This document shows positions 6,252-13,732 of a stretch of DNA of 20,623 bases, piece by piece. The first letter of the stretch is position 1. Each line of letters opens with the position of its first letter. The notes below the pieces were generated by a model. That model did no database searches and was not told where the DNA came from. It was given only the letters and a program-made list of their open reading frames with translations. This DNA comes from Patescibacteria group bacterium (lineage in GTDB: Bacteria; Patescibacteriota; Microgenomatia; UBA10105; UBA927), in assembly GCA_003545435.1 (NCBI GenBank), contig DPYI01000031.1:1069-21691 (forward strand), given 5' to 3'. The position numbers and the translations under genes were made by a program.

Positions 6252-7341
6252 AATGTACCCTCCCCCACACCGCTCCTGCTGCAATGAAACAATACAATAC
6301 CAGTCCTACAAAGAAAGATTTAACCGAAAATACCAAGCCTTTTTCATGATAGACAAACGTGAGGAACTTCCGGATGAGGAAGAAATGCACTATAAGAAGT
6401 ATGAATAAGGAATAAAGAATGATGGAAACTAATTGAATATTGAAAATTGAGATTTTATTGAAAATTCCTGTCCCGAGCGTAGTCGAAGGAGAAAATTGTC
6501 CGCCAGCCGGCGGATTGAAAATTTGGGTAATACTCCAAAACAATATAAAACATATTCCCAACCCCACAACTCCGATTCCAGACAGCGCAGTAACAGCTTC
6601 CTGTAGCGTAGTAGCCACGGGATCGAATTTTTTCCTCCCCTGGTACAGTTTTGTCCACCAGTAGCTTCTCCAGAAGTATTTTTTTGCTATCGGCCAAAAA
6701 TCCTCAAATTCATGGCGGACCCGCACGGTGGGAGCAAAAATAATGGCATACCGCCGCGCTACCCGGTACGTAAACTCAATATCCTCAACCAGTGGGGCGC
6801 TGTATGTTTCATCAAATCCCTTCAACCTGTTAAAAACCTGCCGCTTGATTGATGCGATGCGGGTAGAAAAGAGATAGTAATATCCGCTTTTATCCCGTTC
6901 ATTGATCCAGTAGCTCCAGTCGCGGAGTGCCTTAAAGTTCGGAAAAAACCTGCTGGTTTTCTGGTGTTTCATCCATACGCCGGTAACTGCCATAATATCC
7001 GGATCATCCTGATATATCTTTGATAAATTAGAAAGCGCGTCCGGCAGGAGCACCACGTCGCTGTCCAAAAATACGAGAAATTTACCCTTCGCAGCCTCCG
7101 CTCCCCTGTTTCGCGCTACCGCCGGGCCTTTGTTTACGGATAAACGAAGAATACAAATATTTAGCTTCAAAAGGAAGTGCCTTTTGAAGCTAGTTTTTTG
7201 TAACAGTTCTTTTGAACCGTCGTCAACAATGATAACCTCAAGTGGCGGGGCGTGTTTGGATGAATAAATAGACTCAAGCAAGGGGCCGATCGTGTCTTTG
7301 GAATTGTGATACGGGATGATAATGGAGAAAAAGGGTTTCAT
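6250..7341 (-). CDS. Family 2 glycosyltransferase with C-terminal membrane segments
   Basis: 363 residues. The GT-A fold starts at once (FFSIIIPYHN), with the nucleotide-binding VDDGS at 39-43, a DSD metal motif at 93-95 (FLDSDV), and a likely catalytic-base region in LVEDIEFTYRVARR. Two to three TM helices follow at about 260-360, so it works at the membrane, adding a sugar to a lipid carrier or surface glycan. The ATG at 7341 is chosen because the domain begins there; the open frame further upstream is repeat sequence. A GGAGG lies 11 nt upstream (7353-7357), at the edge of a hairpin. Between the TM helices, residues about 276-294 appear to be a 57-nt in-frame repeat insertion. Expressed from the 7476-7503 promoter, downstream of the WecE-like gene. 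Confidence 0.85.
   Translation of the reverse strand: MKPFFSIIIPYHNSKDTIGPLLESIYSSKHAPPLEVIIVDDGSKELLQKTSFKRHFLLKLNICILRLSVNKGPAVARNRGAEAAKGKFLVFLDSDVVLLPDALSNLSKIYQDDPDIMAVTGVWMKHQKTSRFFPNFKALRDWSYWINERDKSGYYYLFSTRIASIKRQVFNRLKGFDETYSAPLVEDIEFTYRVARRYAIIFAPTVRVRHEFEDFWPIAKKYFWRSYWWTKLYQGRKKFDPVATTLQEAVTALSGIGVVGLGICFILFWSITQIFNPPAGGQFSPSTTLGTGIFNKISIFNIQLVSIILYSLFILLIVHFFLIRKFLTFVYHEKGLVFSVKSFFVGLVLYCFIAAGAVWGRVH
6469..6514. repeat. Composite repeat inside the glycosyltransferase gene
   Basis: A CCCGAGCGTAGTCGAAGG-type module (6469-6490) and the 16-nt palindrome TCCGCCAGCCGGCGGA (6499-6514) lie together inside the coding sequence. ATTGAAAATT stands on both sides (6457-6466 and 6514-6523), with a third copy at 6439-6448. 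They read in frame as PPAGG and SPSTTLGTG, with IFN repeated around them. Confidence 0.65.
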
Positions 7342-7355
7342 GCAAATGTGAGCCT

Positions 7356-7375
7356 CCACGGACTTAAATCCGTGG
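7356..7375 (-). repeat. REP-like hairpin CCACGGA/TCCGTGG next to the start codon
   Basis: A 7-bp stem (7356-7362 with 7369-7375) with a GAYTTMARTC-type core. It overlaps the GGAGG that precedes the glycosyltransferase start. The core resembles that of the hairpin at 7433-7450, so the two form a REP pair about 60 nt apart. Confidence 0.6.
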
Positions 7376-7432
7376 CATCTCTGGATTGTCCGAGGCGAAA
7401 CCCCGTACCGAAAGCCCAAAAGGACCATTCAT

Positions 7433-7450
7433 CCCCGACTGAAGTCGGGG
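7433..7450 (-). repeat. REP-like hairpin CCCCGACT/AGTCGGGG
   Basis: An 8-bp stem with a very short loop (effectively CCCCGAC/GTCGGGG with a TGAA loop). Hairpins with this core are typical of REP sequences and of ends of IS200/IS605-type elements. No transposase or TnpB is nearby. Confidence 0.6.
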
Positions 7451-7475
7451 GCTTTCTGGTACTGGGGTAATCCGC

Positions 7476-7503
7476 ATTATAATCACTACCTCTCTGTTTA
7501 CAA
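7476..7503 (-). promoter_or_regulatory. Promoter of the glycosyltransferase gene at 7341
   Basis: Minus-strand -35 TTGTAA (7498-7503), 16-nt spacer, consensus -10 TATAAT (7476-7481). The transcript would start near 7469 and carry a leader of about 128 nt containing both REP-like hairpins. That leader is far longer than others in this window. The remaining intergenic sequence to 7598 is A+T-rich with nothing else I can name. Confidence 0.55.
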
Positions 7504-7598
7504 GAGGATCCCCCTCATACGAACCAAAATGCTTTTTCCTCAATTAATTTCCATACTCATACTATAAAATATATAATCAATCTATTAACTACTATCAA

Positions 7599-8816
7599 TT
7601 ACAATCGTCTTACAAATGAACGTAAAATCTTCGTTGCCTCTTCTATTATATAGTGCAACTCCTGATCCGTGAGTCCCGGATAGATGGGTAGGCGGACAAG
7701 TGTTCTTGCCGCAGACTCAGTCACCGGTAATCTTCGAGAAAAAAAGGCAACTTCCAAAGGGGACGGCTCCCGAAAGTACGCGGAATCTGCGGTTTCGCGA
7801 TAACACGAAATCCGCAACTTACGGAGCTGAATTCCCATGGGGGAATCGTGGAGCGGCACATAGTGAGTCGAAACACCAATCTCTTTTTTATGCATTTCTT
7901 TGATAAATAGAGCGGCATGGACCTCTTTTTTAAACCGGATGCCATAGATATGCCAATTTGGTTGAGCATAGGAAGGAACGGCCGACAAAGCAACGACATC
8001 CCCATAGTCCTCAAAAGCCTGCGTGTAGGTACGGGCAATCTGCATTCTTCGTGCGTTGATAACGGGTATTTTTTCCACCTGCGCAACCAGTATTGATGCT
8101 AATATGTCGGACAGAAAAAAACTCGTTCCCTTTCCCACCCAGGTATATCTATCAATCATTCCTTTCAAAAATTCCCGCCTGTTGGTGCCGTTTGCGCGGT
8201 ATATTTCCATCACATCGGAGAGTTTCTTATTCTTTGTCACAACGACCCCACCTTCTCCGCAACAGATATTTTTCGTACCATGGAACGAAAACGCTCCTGC
8301 AACGCCAAATGTTCCAAGCGCTTTTCCTTTGTACGTTGCTCCTATTGCATGCGCAGCATCCTCAATGACAAACAGATGATACTGTTTGGCAATAGCCAGA
8401 AGTTCTTCCATCAGGCACGGCATGCCGGCATAATGAACCAGAATGATAGCTTTTGTGTATGGTGTGATACAGCGTTTGACATCCTCCGGATCTATGGTAT
8501 ACCGATCAGGTTCAATATCGGCAAATACCGGCAGAGCTCCGGATAAAATGACGGCATTGGCTGTCGATGACATGGTGAATGAAGGGACAATCACCTCATC
8601 GGGTTTGCCCAGTTGAAGTGATGCAAGAATAAGCTCCAACCCATGCGTGCAGGATGTCACAGGGAGTATGTAAGGGGCGTCCAACAACAACTGCAACTTT
8701 TGAATGAGTATTTTTGTACTCGGTCCGTCACCGATTCCAGACGTGGTTTTGATACTTTGTATGACGAGCTCAATCTCTTCGTCGCCCCAGTATGGTTTAG
8801 TAAAGGGAATGTGCAT
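7599..8816 (-). CDS. DegT/DnrJ/EryC1-family sugar aminotransferase, WecE-like
   Basis: 405 residues. PLP-dependent aminotransferase of nucleotide sugars; resemblance to WecE/RffA (dTDP-4-keto-6-deoxyglucose transaminase) is strong in PSFTMSSTANA, VHYAGMPC, IEDAAHAIGATYKG (Asp153), FSFHGTKN (Schiff-base Lys182) and the GTNRREFLKGMIDRYTW segment, which is typical of WecE rather than other DegT groups. Expected reaction: glutamate-dependent amination of a 4-keto sugar for surface glycans. Usual length is about 375; the extra ~29 residues are concentrated at about 332-360, between the MGIQL and RRLPVTES motifs, and look repeat-derived. Start ATG at 8816; the methyltransferase gene diverges 39 bp away. 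Likely co-expressed with the glycosyltransferase 257 bp downstream, which also has its own promoter. Confidence 0.88.
   Translation of the reverse strand: MHIPFTKPYWGDEEIELVIQSIKTTSGIGDGPSTKILIQKLQLLLDAPYILPVTSCTHGLELILASLQLGKPDEVIVPSFTMSSTANAVILSGALPVFADIEPDRYTIDPEDVKRCITPYTKAIILVHYAGMPCLMEELLAIAKQYHLFVIEDAAHAIGATYKGKALGTFGVAGAFSFHGTKNICCGEGGVVVTKNKKLSDVMEIYRANGTNRREFLKGMIDRYTWVGKGTSFFLSDILASILVAQVEKIPVINARRMQIARTYTQAFEDYGDVVALSAVPSYAQPNWHIYGIRFKKEVHAALFIKEMHKKEIGVSTHYVPLHDSPMGIQLRKLRISCYRETADSAYFREPSPLEVAFFSRRLPVTESAARTLVRLPIYPGLTDQELHYIIEEATKILRSFVRRL
7737..7823. repeat. Repeat-derived in-frame insert in the WecE-like gene
   Basis: This stretch encodes the ~29 residues absent from usual WecE proteins. 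It contains a strong imperfect hairpin, TGCGGTTTCG (7788-7797) with CGAAATCCGCA (7806-7816), one bulged base. GCAACTT occurs at 7747-7753 and 7814-7820. Assignment as an inserted palindromic element is inference. Confidence 0.45.
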
Positions 8817-8819
8817 ATG

Positions 8820-8849
8820 TTTACAAAACAGTACTCCCTTTTATACAAT
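8820..8849 (+). promoter_or_regulatory. Candidate promoter of the methyltransferase gene
   Basis: -35 TTTACA (8820-8825), 18-nt spacer, -10 TACAAT (8844-8849); TATACA at 8842-8847 is an overlapping alternative. Transcription would begin at about the A of the ATG at 8856, giving a leaderless mRNA. No clear promoter for the divergent aminotransferase was found in the same 39 bp. Confidence 0.5.
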
Positions 8850-8855
8850 ACCCCT

Positions 8856-9527
8856 ATGAAAAAAGCTATGAAGAACAGTGACTCCTATTGGCAACACAAA
8901 GCGCGGCAATTTTCAGACCTCTACGCCGGTCAGCCGTTCACCGGAATTCCGTCGCGCATTGTTGCCCGATTTTTGAAAGACCGTACAGAAACACTGCAGA
9001 GGCTTCTTCCTAAGACGTCTATACGACACGTGTTGGATGTGGGGTGCGGATCCGGCGTGCACATGAAACTCCTTGCCCCACGAGTGCGGACGGTCGCCGG
9101 CATCGACTCTTCCCGGCAAATGCTGATCTTTGCCCGAAGGACGCTTACGCGGAGTGCGAAGAAAAACTGGCGCCTCATCCATGCTGATGCCAGCGCCATC
9201 CCGTTTCCGCCCCATACGTTTGACTGCATCATCGCCATGGGACTGTTGGACTATGTGACATCGCCGCTTCAGGTACTCCGAGAGTGCCGCCGCGTCATGA
9301 CAGCACGCGGCGTCTTAGTCGCATCCATGCCGAAAAAACCGTCCATCTTTTCTCTCTTGCGAAGTCCTGTCGGTGACAGCATAAAGCGTGGTATTTTTCA
9401 TCTGCCGCCTGTTGACCATGCAGTAACCAAAAAAGAACTCCTGCTGCTCTTTCAGACTGTCGGTTTCCGGGTTGTGACACTCACATCGGTGTGGAGCGCC
9501 ATGTGGATGGTTAAAGCACGACTTTAA
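8856..9527 (+). CDS. Class I SAM-dependent methyltransferase
   Basis: 223 residues. Motif I VLDVGCGSG at about 59-67, the acidic end of strand 2 in VAGIDSS (Asp84), DASAIPF (motif II region, Asp111), the FDCIIAMGLLDYV segment (about 122-133) and the post-motif ECRRVMTARGVLV all match the UbiE/Methyltransf_11 type. The substrate is not readable from sequence; the setting among glycosyltransferases suggests a sugar or lipid-linked glycan. The ATG at 8856 is preferred over upstream in-frame ATGs because those lie within the divergent aminotransferase gene, and because a promoter sits just before 8856. The 3' end overlaps the convergent membrane-protein gene by 17 nt. Confidence 0.88.
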   Translation: MKKAMKNSDSYWQHKARQFSDLYAGQPFTGIPSRIVARFLKDRTETLQRLLPKTSIRHVLDVGCGSGVHMKLLAPRVRTVAGIDSSRQMLIFARRTLTRSAKKNWRLIHADASAIPFPPHTFDCIIAMGLLDYVTSPLQVLRECRRVMTARGVLVASMPKKPSIFSLLRSPVGDSIKRGIFHLPPVDHAVTKKELLLLFQTVGFRVVTLTSVWSAMWMVKARL

Positions 9528-11154
9528 AAATCGTAACGCTGTTGTTTTGAAACACTTCCTCCAGTATATCACTGTACCGGCTTGGGCTCTCCGGAACATT
9601 CCAGAACACATACTCAATAGTATTGTCTTTCAAAAACCGCCGTGCCTCATCAGGAGCCATCGTCCCGTTAAAAAATGCTAGGGAAAACCACAATTTATCT
9701 TCAGAATTCGGGCTCAACAATTCATGGCCGACATACACAGACGCATACGTATAGGACGGAATATACATACCGGTAAAAAACGTTGTCAAAACATGGGAAT
9801 ACGGTGGTATGGAGGCGGCAAGATACGCGACTCCTTCCATAACCGGCTTGGGGATGTAGATGTTGACATACGGATAGGTTGGTTTCGTCATTTCAACCCA
9901 ATAACTCAGTATGTTCCCGATGCCGGTAGACAGTATCACGAGGGTTGTTCCAAAAATAACAAACCCGCGGAATTTCTTGCGTACGCGTGGAAGCAGCCTG
10001 ATGAGGCCGAGTGTGGCCAATATGCCGCCGAAAAGGTATGGACTCGTAAAAACCAACCGGTATTTCGCCACCGGAAATATTCCCCAGGCAGACAGGAGAT
10101 AGAGAATCCACGGCGTGACCGTTATGGAAACTAAAAACAGGCGTTCTACCCAAAGAACCCGTTTCATCCGCCATACGGCAAACGGATACAACAAAAGGAG
10201 TATGCCGTGGGACAGGACAAACAGAGAGAAAAGAAAGGGGAACTGTTCTGAGCTTCCATAGTGATGTTCCGCAGAAACCATGGATGCAACCGGTCCCATG
10301 CGGAACATGAAAAATCCAGTTAGCGCTGTGAGCATTCCGATCATACACAAACCCAAAAAAACGGTCTTTCTTTTCTTACACGTATTCCGGAGCTCACGGA
10401 CGGACATCTTTTTCATCCCTATGAGGAGGCCGTAATATGCTCCCATCCCGGCAAAAAGAAGGACAAAAGAAACTCCGTAAAGAAAAACGGGAACGAAAAA
10501 AACGACTGCTGATGCGCTGTACAGCAGGCCGGACACAACCGCGTCCGACGGCTTCTCCTTTTCAACGAAGCGGAACAAAAACCATGTTGAGAGCCCGGTG
10601 AGAGCTGCTCCCATGCTATGATGCGGCACCATCGCATACCGGCTCCACACATCAGTTCTCGTCCAATACGATGTTCCCAAAAATATCTTTATTCCGAAAA
10701 GTGAAAACCACCACGGCGGCAGCGGCCCGCTGAAAAAAACAAAAAATCCGGCAAGCACCCGGTATCCTCTGGGCACGAGCGTGTGAATAAAAAGAAGCGC
10801 TGTGAGAGTGGAAAGGAATAGTGCGGCTACAATCGCCAGGTAGTACATCATCGTATCAGTCACGCCGATCTTTTGGGCTATCTGCCCCAAAAATTCATAG
10901 TAGATGTGAAGATGCTGTGTCGGGACCCTATCTGTGGTATATCGGTTTATGCCTGATATTCCCAATCTCCCCTGTCTGATAGCCGCAAGGTAGACATAAT
11001 AGTCGCCGAGGTTGTGATGCGGCTTGGTGTAATACACGTCCGGAGGGGCAATGGCTGTCAGATGATAGGGTGGGTATAAAACAAGAACGGAAAAAATTGA
11101 AGAAAGTACGACCGTACTGACCAGTATTCCTGCAATAATCCGTTTCTTGTGCAT
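9511..11154 (-). CDS. Polytopic GT-C-like membrane protein, putative glycosyltransferase
   Basis: 547 residues from the ATG at 11154. N-terminal anchor (about 5-25), then a large first extracytoplasmic loop with acidic and aromatic residues (PPDVYYTKPHHNLGDYYVYL) followed by around ten TM segments and a C-terminal soluble domain of about 110 residues. This is the layout of GT-C enzymes that use lipid-phosphate sugars, with catalytic acids in the first loop, but I do not see a canonical DxD/DE motif, so the role is inferred. An in-frame ATG at 11238 would overlap the preceding glycosyltransferase by 64 nt; Met at 11154 starts 20 nt after that gene's stop and begins a normal Lys/Arg-flanked anchor. 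It pairs naturally with the upstream DPM1-like gene, which could supply its lipid-linked donor. Confidence 0.65.
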   Translation of the reverse strand: MHKKRIIAGILVSTVVLSSIFSVLVLYPPYHLTAIAPPDVYYTKPHHNLGDYYVYLAAIRQGRLGISGINRYTTDRVPTQHLHIYYEFLGQIAQKIGVTDTMMYYLAIVAALFLSTLTALLFIHTLVPRGYRVLAGFFVFFSGPLPPWWFSLFGIKIFLGTSYWTRTDVWSRYAMVPHHSMGAALTGLSTWFLFRFVEKEKPSDAVVSGLLYSASAVVFFVPVFLYGVSFVLLFAGMGAYYGLLIGMKKMSVRELRNTCKKRKTVFLGLCMIGMLTALTGFFMFRMGPVASMVSAEHHYGSSEQFPFLFSLFVLSHGILLLLYPFAVWRMKRVLWVERLFLVSITVTPWILYLLSAWGIFPVAKYRLVFTSPYLFGGILATLGLIRLLPRVRKKFRGFVIFGTTLVILSTGIGNILSYWVEMTKPTYPYVNIYIPKPVMEGVAYLAASIPPYSHVLTTFFTGMYIPSYTYASVYVGHELLSPNSEDKLWFSLAFFNGTMAPDEARRFLKDNTIEYVFWNVPESPSRYSDILEEVFQNNSVTIFKVVL

Positions 11155-11174
11155 ATATTTCAAAGGGGTGACCT

Positions 11175-11903
11175 TTAAGGAGTCTCCCTTGTTCGGAGTC
11201 GCCAATACAATTCCCATACATTTTTTATATACTCCCATGAGTCGCCAACCAACCGGACCGATGATTTCTTATCAAAACGCCGCATAAAAAGAACCGGTAT
11301 TTCAACAATGCGTACGTTTTTCCTTTGGGACAGTACGATGCTTTCCGTATCCCAAAACCAGCCGTTGCTTCGTATAGCCGACAGTACAGGCAAAAACGTT
11401 TTTTTATAAAACACCTTATACCCGCTTTCCGTATCTATGCCGTGGGTTTTGAAAAGAACGGTGATGATCGTCTTATAGCCGAGGCTTAAAACCTCGCGGA
11501 TAATGGAGATAAGGCTTGTCCTGTAGATCCGTTTCCCGACAACGATGTCCGCTTTCCCTGATCGCACCAGAGAGATCATCTGGGGAAGGTATACCGGCGA
11601 CACCTCGCAGTCAATATCCATATACCCGACGATATCCCCTCTGGAAAGACGGATGCCGGATGCAACCGCCCCGCCCCGCCCGATGTTTTTCGGATGAAAG
11701 AGGTACCGGCAAAACGAGTTCTTCTGACACGCTTTTCGGATGAGCTGTCGCGTCGCATCGTGTGACAGGTCATCCACAAAAACAATCTCAAAAGAAACGC
11801 GTGAGTTGTAAAGAATGCTGACAATCGACTGGACGCTTGCATCAAACACAGACTCCTCGTTGCAACAGGGAAGTATGAGTGAAAAATCAGGACGAGTATT
11901 CAT
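11175..11903 (-). CDS. Family 2 glycosyltransferase, dolichyl/polyprenyl-phosphate sugar synthase-like (DPM1/DPMS)
   Basis: 242 residues. Starts with FSLILPCCNEE, then FVDDLSHDAT (about 42-51), NIGRGGAVASGIRLSRGDIV (about 73-92), the DID metal motif at 96-98 and the ESGYKVFYKK segment equivalent to the conserved D-x-x-x-GFK-x-F stretch of DPM synthases. It lacks C-terminal TM helices, so it would be a soluble or peripheral enzyme. Expected reaction: transfer of a sugar from a nucleotide donor to polyprenyl phosphate. The downstream GT-C-like protein, 20 nt away, is a plausible user of the product. A -10-like TATAAG at 11916-11921, with no convincing -35, lies 12 nt before the ATG. Confidence 0.85.
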   Translation of the reverse strand: MNTRPDFSLILPCCNEESVFDASVQSIVSILYNSRVSFEIVFVDDLSHDATRQLIRKACQKNSFCRYLFHPKNIGRGGAVASGIRLSRGDIVGYMDIDCEVSPVYLPQMISLVRSGKADIVVGKRIYRTSLISIIREVLSLGYKTIITVLFKTHGIDTESGYKVFYKKTFLPVLSAIRSNGWFWDTESIVLSQRKNVRIVEIPVLFMRRFDKKSSVRLVGDSWEYIKNVWELYWRLRTRETP

Positions 11904-11941
11904 ATGACTTCACGACTTATACAAAATAACTTAATTCATCA

Positions 11942-12029
11942 TGTCATTGCGAAGCTTCAGCAAAGTCGAAGCTGAAGCAATCCCTATAATAAAGATCGCC
12001 ACTCCGCCAGCTGGCGGATCGCGATGACA
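11942..12029. repeat. Composite palindromic (REP/MITE-like) repeat, copy 1
   Basis: 88 bp bounded by TGTCATTGCGA (11942-11952) and TCGCGATGACA (12019-12029), which are inverted repeats differing at one base. Inside are a hairpin GCTTCAGC/GCTGAAGC (11954-11961 with 11971-11978) and the perfect 16-nt palindrome TCCGCCAGCTGGCGGA (12003-12018). It fills most of the 146-bp gap between two minus-strand genes. The right 40 bp are nearly identical to copy 2. Confidence 0.8.
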
Positions 12030-12049
12030 GAGTGCGTAAGTCCAGTAAC

Positions 12050-13639
12050 TTATGGAACATACATGTTCTGATAGACAGAAAGCATGTCATTGCGGACCAA
12101 TAAGACCCCGGATCCCACTTGGCTAAACCGAAGCTCGATGTACTCCCGATCTTCCTCACGAAGAGCCATGATCCGCCGGGTCACCCCCTGATAGATATAT
12201 TTCGTATCCGTACGGATAAGGGCGTCTGGAAGGCTTGGGAAAGGCCGGGAAACATACGGCACAAATTGCCCGAACGGAATGCAGCAGAAAAAATATGGCT
12301 GTGGATATAGGTATGCAAGACCCACCAAATCAAATACATAATCATCTTTGGGAATATGTTCAGTAAGAAAAACCAGCATCCCTGTGTCAAATCTGTTGTG
12401 CCATTGAAATTTCACTAAATTTACATCCTGATACCCGCGAAAGAGGTATACAAGTACAATACCCCAGATACAACAAAATCCTATTGCACCAATGAGATAT
12501 TTTTTGATGCTGTTCCATAGTGCACTGATCGTGTCAGTCCATACTATGACCACAAACACCGACGCCGGAATCAGGTATTGGGGGTGCTTCATCGAAGGGA
12601 AAAACCAATACGTACCAAGCGTAACAAGTAAAAATCCGTTCACTAAAAGGTCGGTATAGAACCGCGGTTTTTTCCGATACGTGATACAGGCAACAAGGAG
12701 AGATAAACCCGAAAGAACTACTGCCCCTATCCACAGGATTGCATTGAGAAGAAAGCCGGTGTGATATCCGTCAAGTCCGTAGTACACGTCATTAGGAAGA
12801 ATTAACAGTTCCATAGCGAACGGATACAGGGATGCTAACACATTCGTCTCTTTCACAAATACAACAATGTAATACCAAAGATTCCCTACAGTCCCCTGGC
12901 TGTATGACCAAAAAAGGAGAATCCATCCAAAACTCGATAATCCGAAGCCAAATACAGTAAGGATGAATATGTTTTTCCTCCAACCTCTGTGTTTTTGTCC
13001 CCGGATGAGCCAAATGATGAATACAATGACGCTCCATGGTATGAGAAGAAACGTTTTTTGTAACACAAACGTCGCTGCGCTGTAAAAAAATCCGGAAAGA
13101 AAAAGAGGAAAAAGGCTCTCACTACGCTCTGGTTTCTGAAACGCGCGTATCTGAAATGCCACACCCAAAGTAAACAGCGCCGTCATGAGCGTATCGGGCC
13201 GGGATTCAAGGAACTTGTCTGACGGCAAAGGAAGAAAAACGAGGATGAGCGGTACTGCAACCCACCACCAGCTTTTTCTCATGTGCCAAAATAAAAATGC
13301 AGCCGCCGCGCTTAAAAAAACAAAAGAACCAAACACTGCTTGCCGCATCACGGTGAGTATTGATTCGGGAGATACATACCGGATGATAGGCATAAGGAAA
13401 AATAGGTATCCCGGGGGTGAAAGATATATGAAATCCTGATAGGGTTTTGACCCTGTCAGTAATTGGTGGGCGAAATTCAGATACGCAAACTCATCAATAT
13501 CAAAGTACCGTACAAGCCCCAACTGATATTTTTGGAAATAGAAATAGACGGTGAGAAGAACGGTCAAAAGCACAAGGACAATCACCGGACCATTCCTCAT
13601 CAGGCGCCTGGCTACGTTCACCTTCAACAACTTTTTCAT
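12050..13639 (-). CDS. GT-C membrane glycosyltransferase, GT39/ArnT-like (PMT_2-type)
   Basis: 529 residues with about ten TM helices. After the first TM helix (about 18-38) the first extracytoplasmic loop carries the acidic motif DIDE (Asp47, Asp49, Glu50), as in ArnT/PMT-type enzymes, then the aromatic FIYLSPPGYLFFLMP stretch leading into TM2, and a second conserved-looking loop SDKFLESRPDTLMTAL. A short soluble domain follows the last TM segment. These enzymes transfer sugars from polyprenyl-phosphate donors to lipids or proteins outside the membrane; the substrate here is unknown. The gene diverges from the nucleotide-sugar cassette with a 93-bp gap. A TAAGAT element sits 7 nt before the ATG but lacks a matching -35. 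Confidence 0.8.
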   Translation of the reverse strand: MKKLLKVNVARRLMRNGPVIVLVLLTVLLTVYFYFQKYQLGLVRYFDIDEFAYLNFAHQLLTGSKPYQDFIYLSPPGYLFFLMPIIRYVSPESILTVMRQAVFGSFVFLSAAAAFLFWHMRKSWWWVAVPLILVFLPLPSDKFLESRPDTLMTALFTLGVAFQIRAFQKPERSESLFPLFLSGFFYSAATFVLQKTFLLIPWSVIVFIIWLIRGQKHRGWRKNIFILTVFGFGLSSFGWILLFWSYSQGTVGNLWYYIVVFVKETNVLASLYPFAMELLILPNDVYYGLDGYHTGFLLNAILWIGAVVLSGLSLLVACITYRKKPRFYTDLLVNGFLLVTLGTYWFFPSMKHPQYLIPASVFVVIVWTDTISALWNSIKKYLIGAIGFCCIWGIVLVYLFRGYQDVNLVKFQWHNRFDTGMLVFLTEHIPKDDYVFDLVGLAYLYPQPYFFCCIPFGQFVPYVSRPFPSLPDALIRTDTKYIYQGVTRRIMALREEDREYIELRFSQVGSGVLLVRNDMLSVYQNMYVP

Positions 13640-13658
13640 ACATCACATCTTACACGAC

Positions 13659-13687
13659 TTGTAATTATTTTCTCATTCTAGTATTGT
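13659..13687 (+). promoter_or_regulatory. Candidate promoter of the nucleotide-sugar cassette
   Basis: -35 TTGTAA (13659-13664), 17-nt spacer, -10 TATTGT (13682-13687); leader about 39 nt without a Shine-Dalgarno. An alternative, TTGGAA (13698-13703) with 18-nt spacing to GATTCT (13722-13727), would give an almost leaderless start at 13736. The sequence does not decide between them. Confidence 0.35.
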
Positions 13688-13732
13688 AACTCATGCGTTG
13701 GAAATGGTCTGCCACCAAAAAGATTCTTCGTT

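Noticed and set aside
7342..7428. N-terminal extension of the glycosyltransferase by 29 codons to an ATG at 7428
   Set aside because: The added residues are translated hairpin repeat; the GT-A domain begins at the ATG at 7341, which has an SD-like GGAGG.
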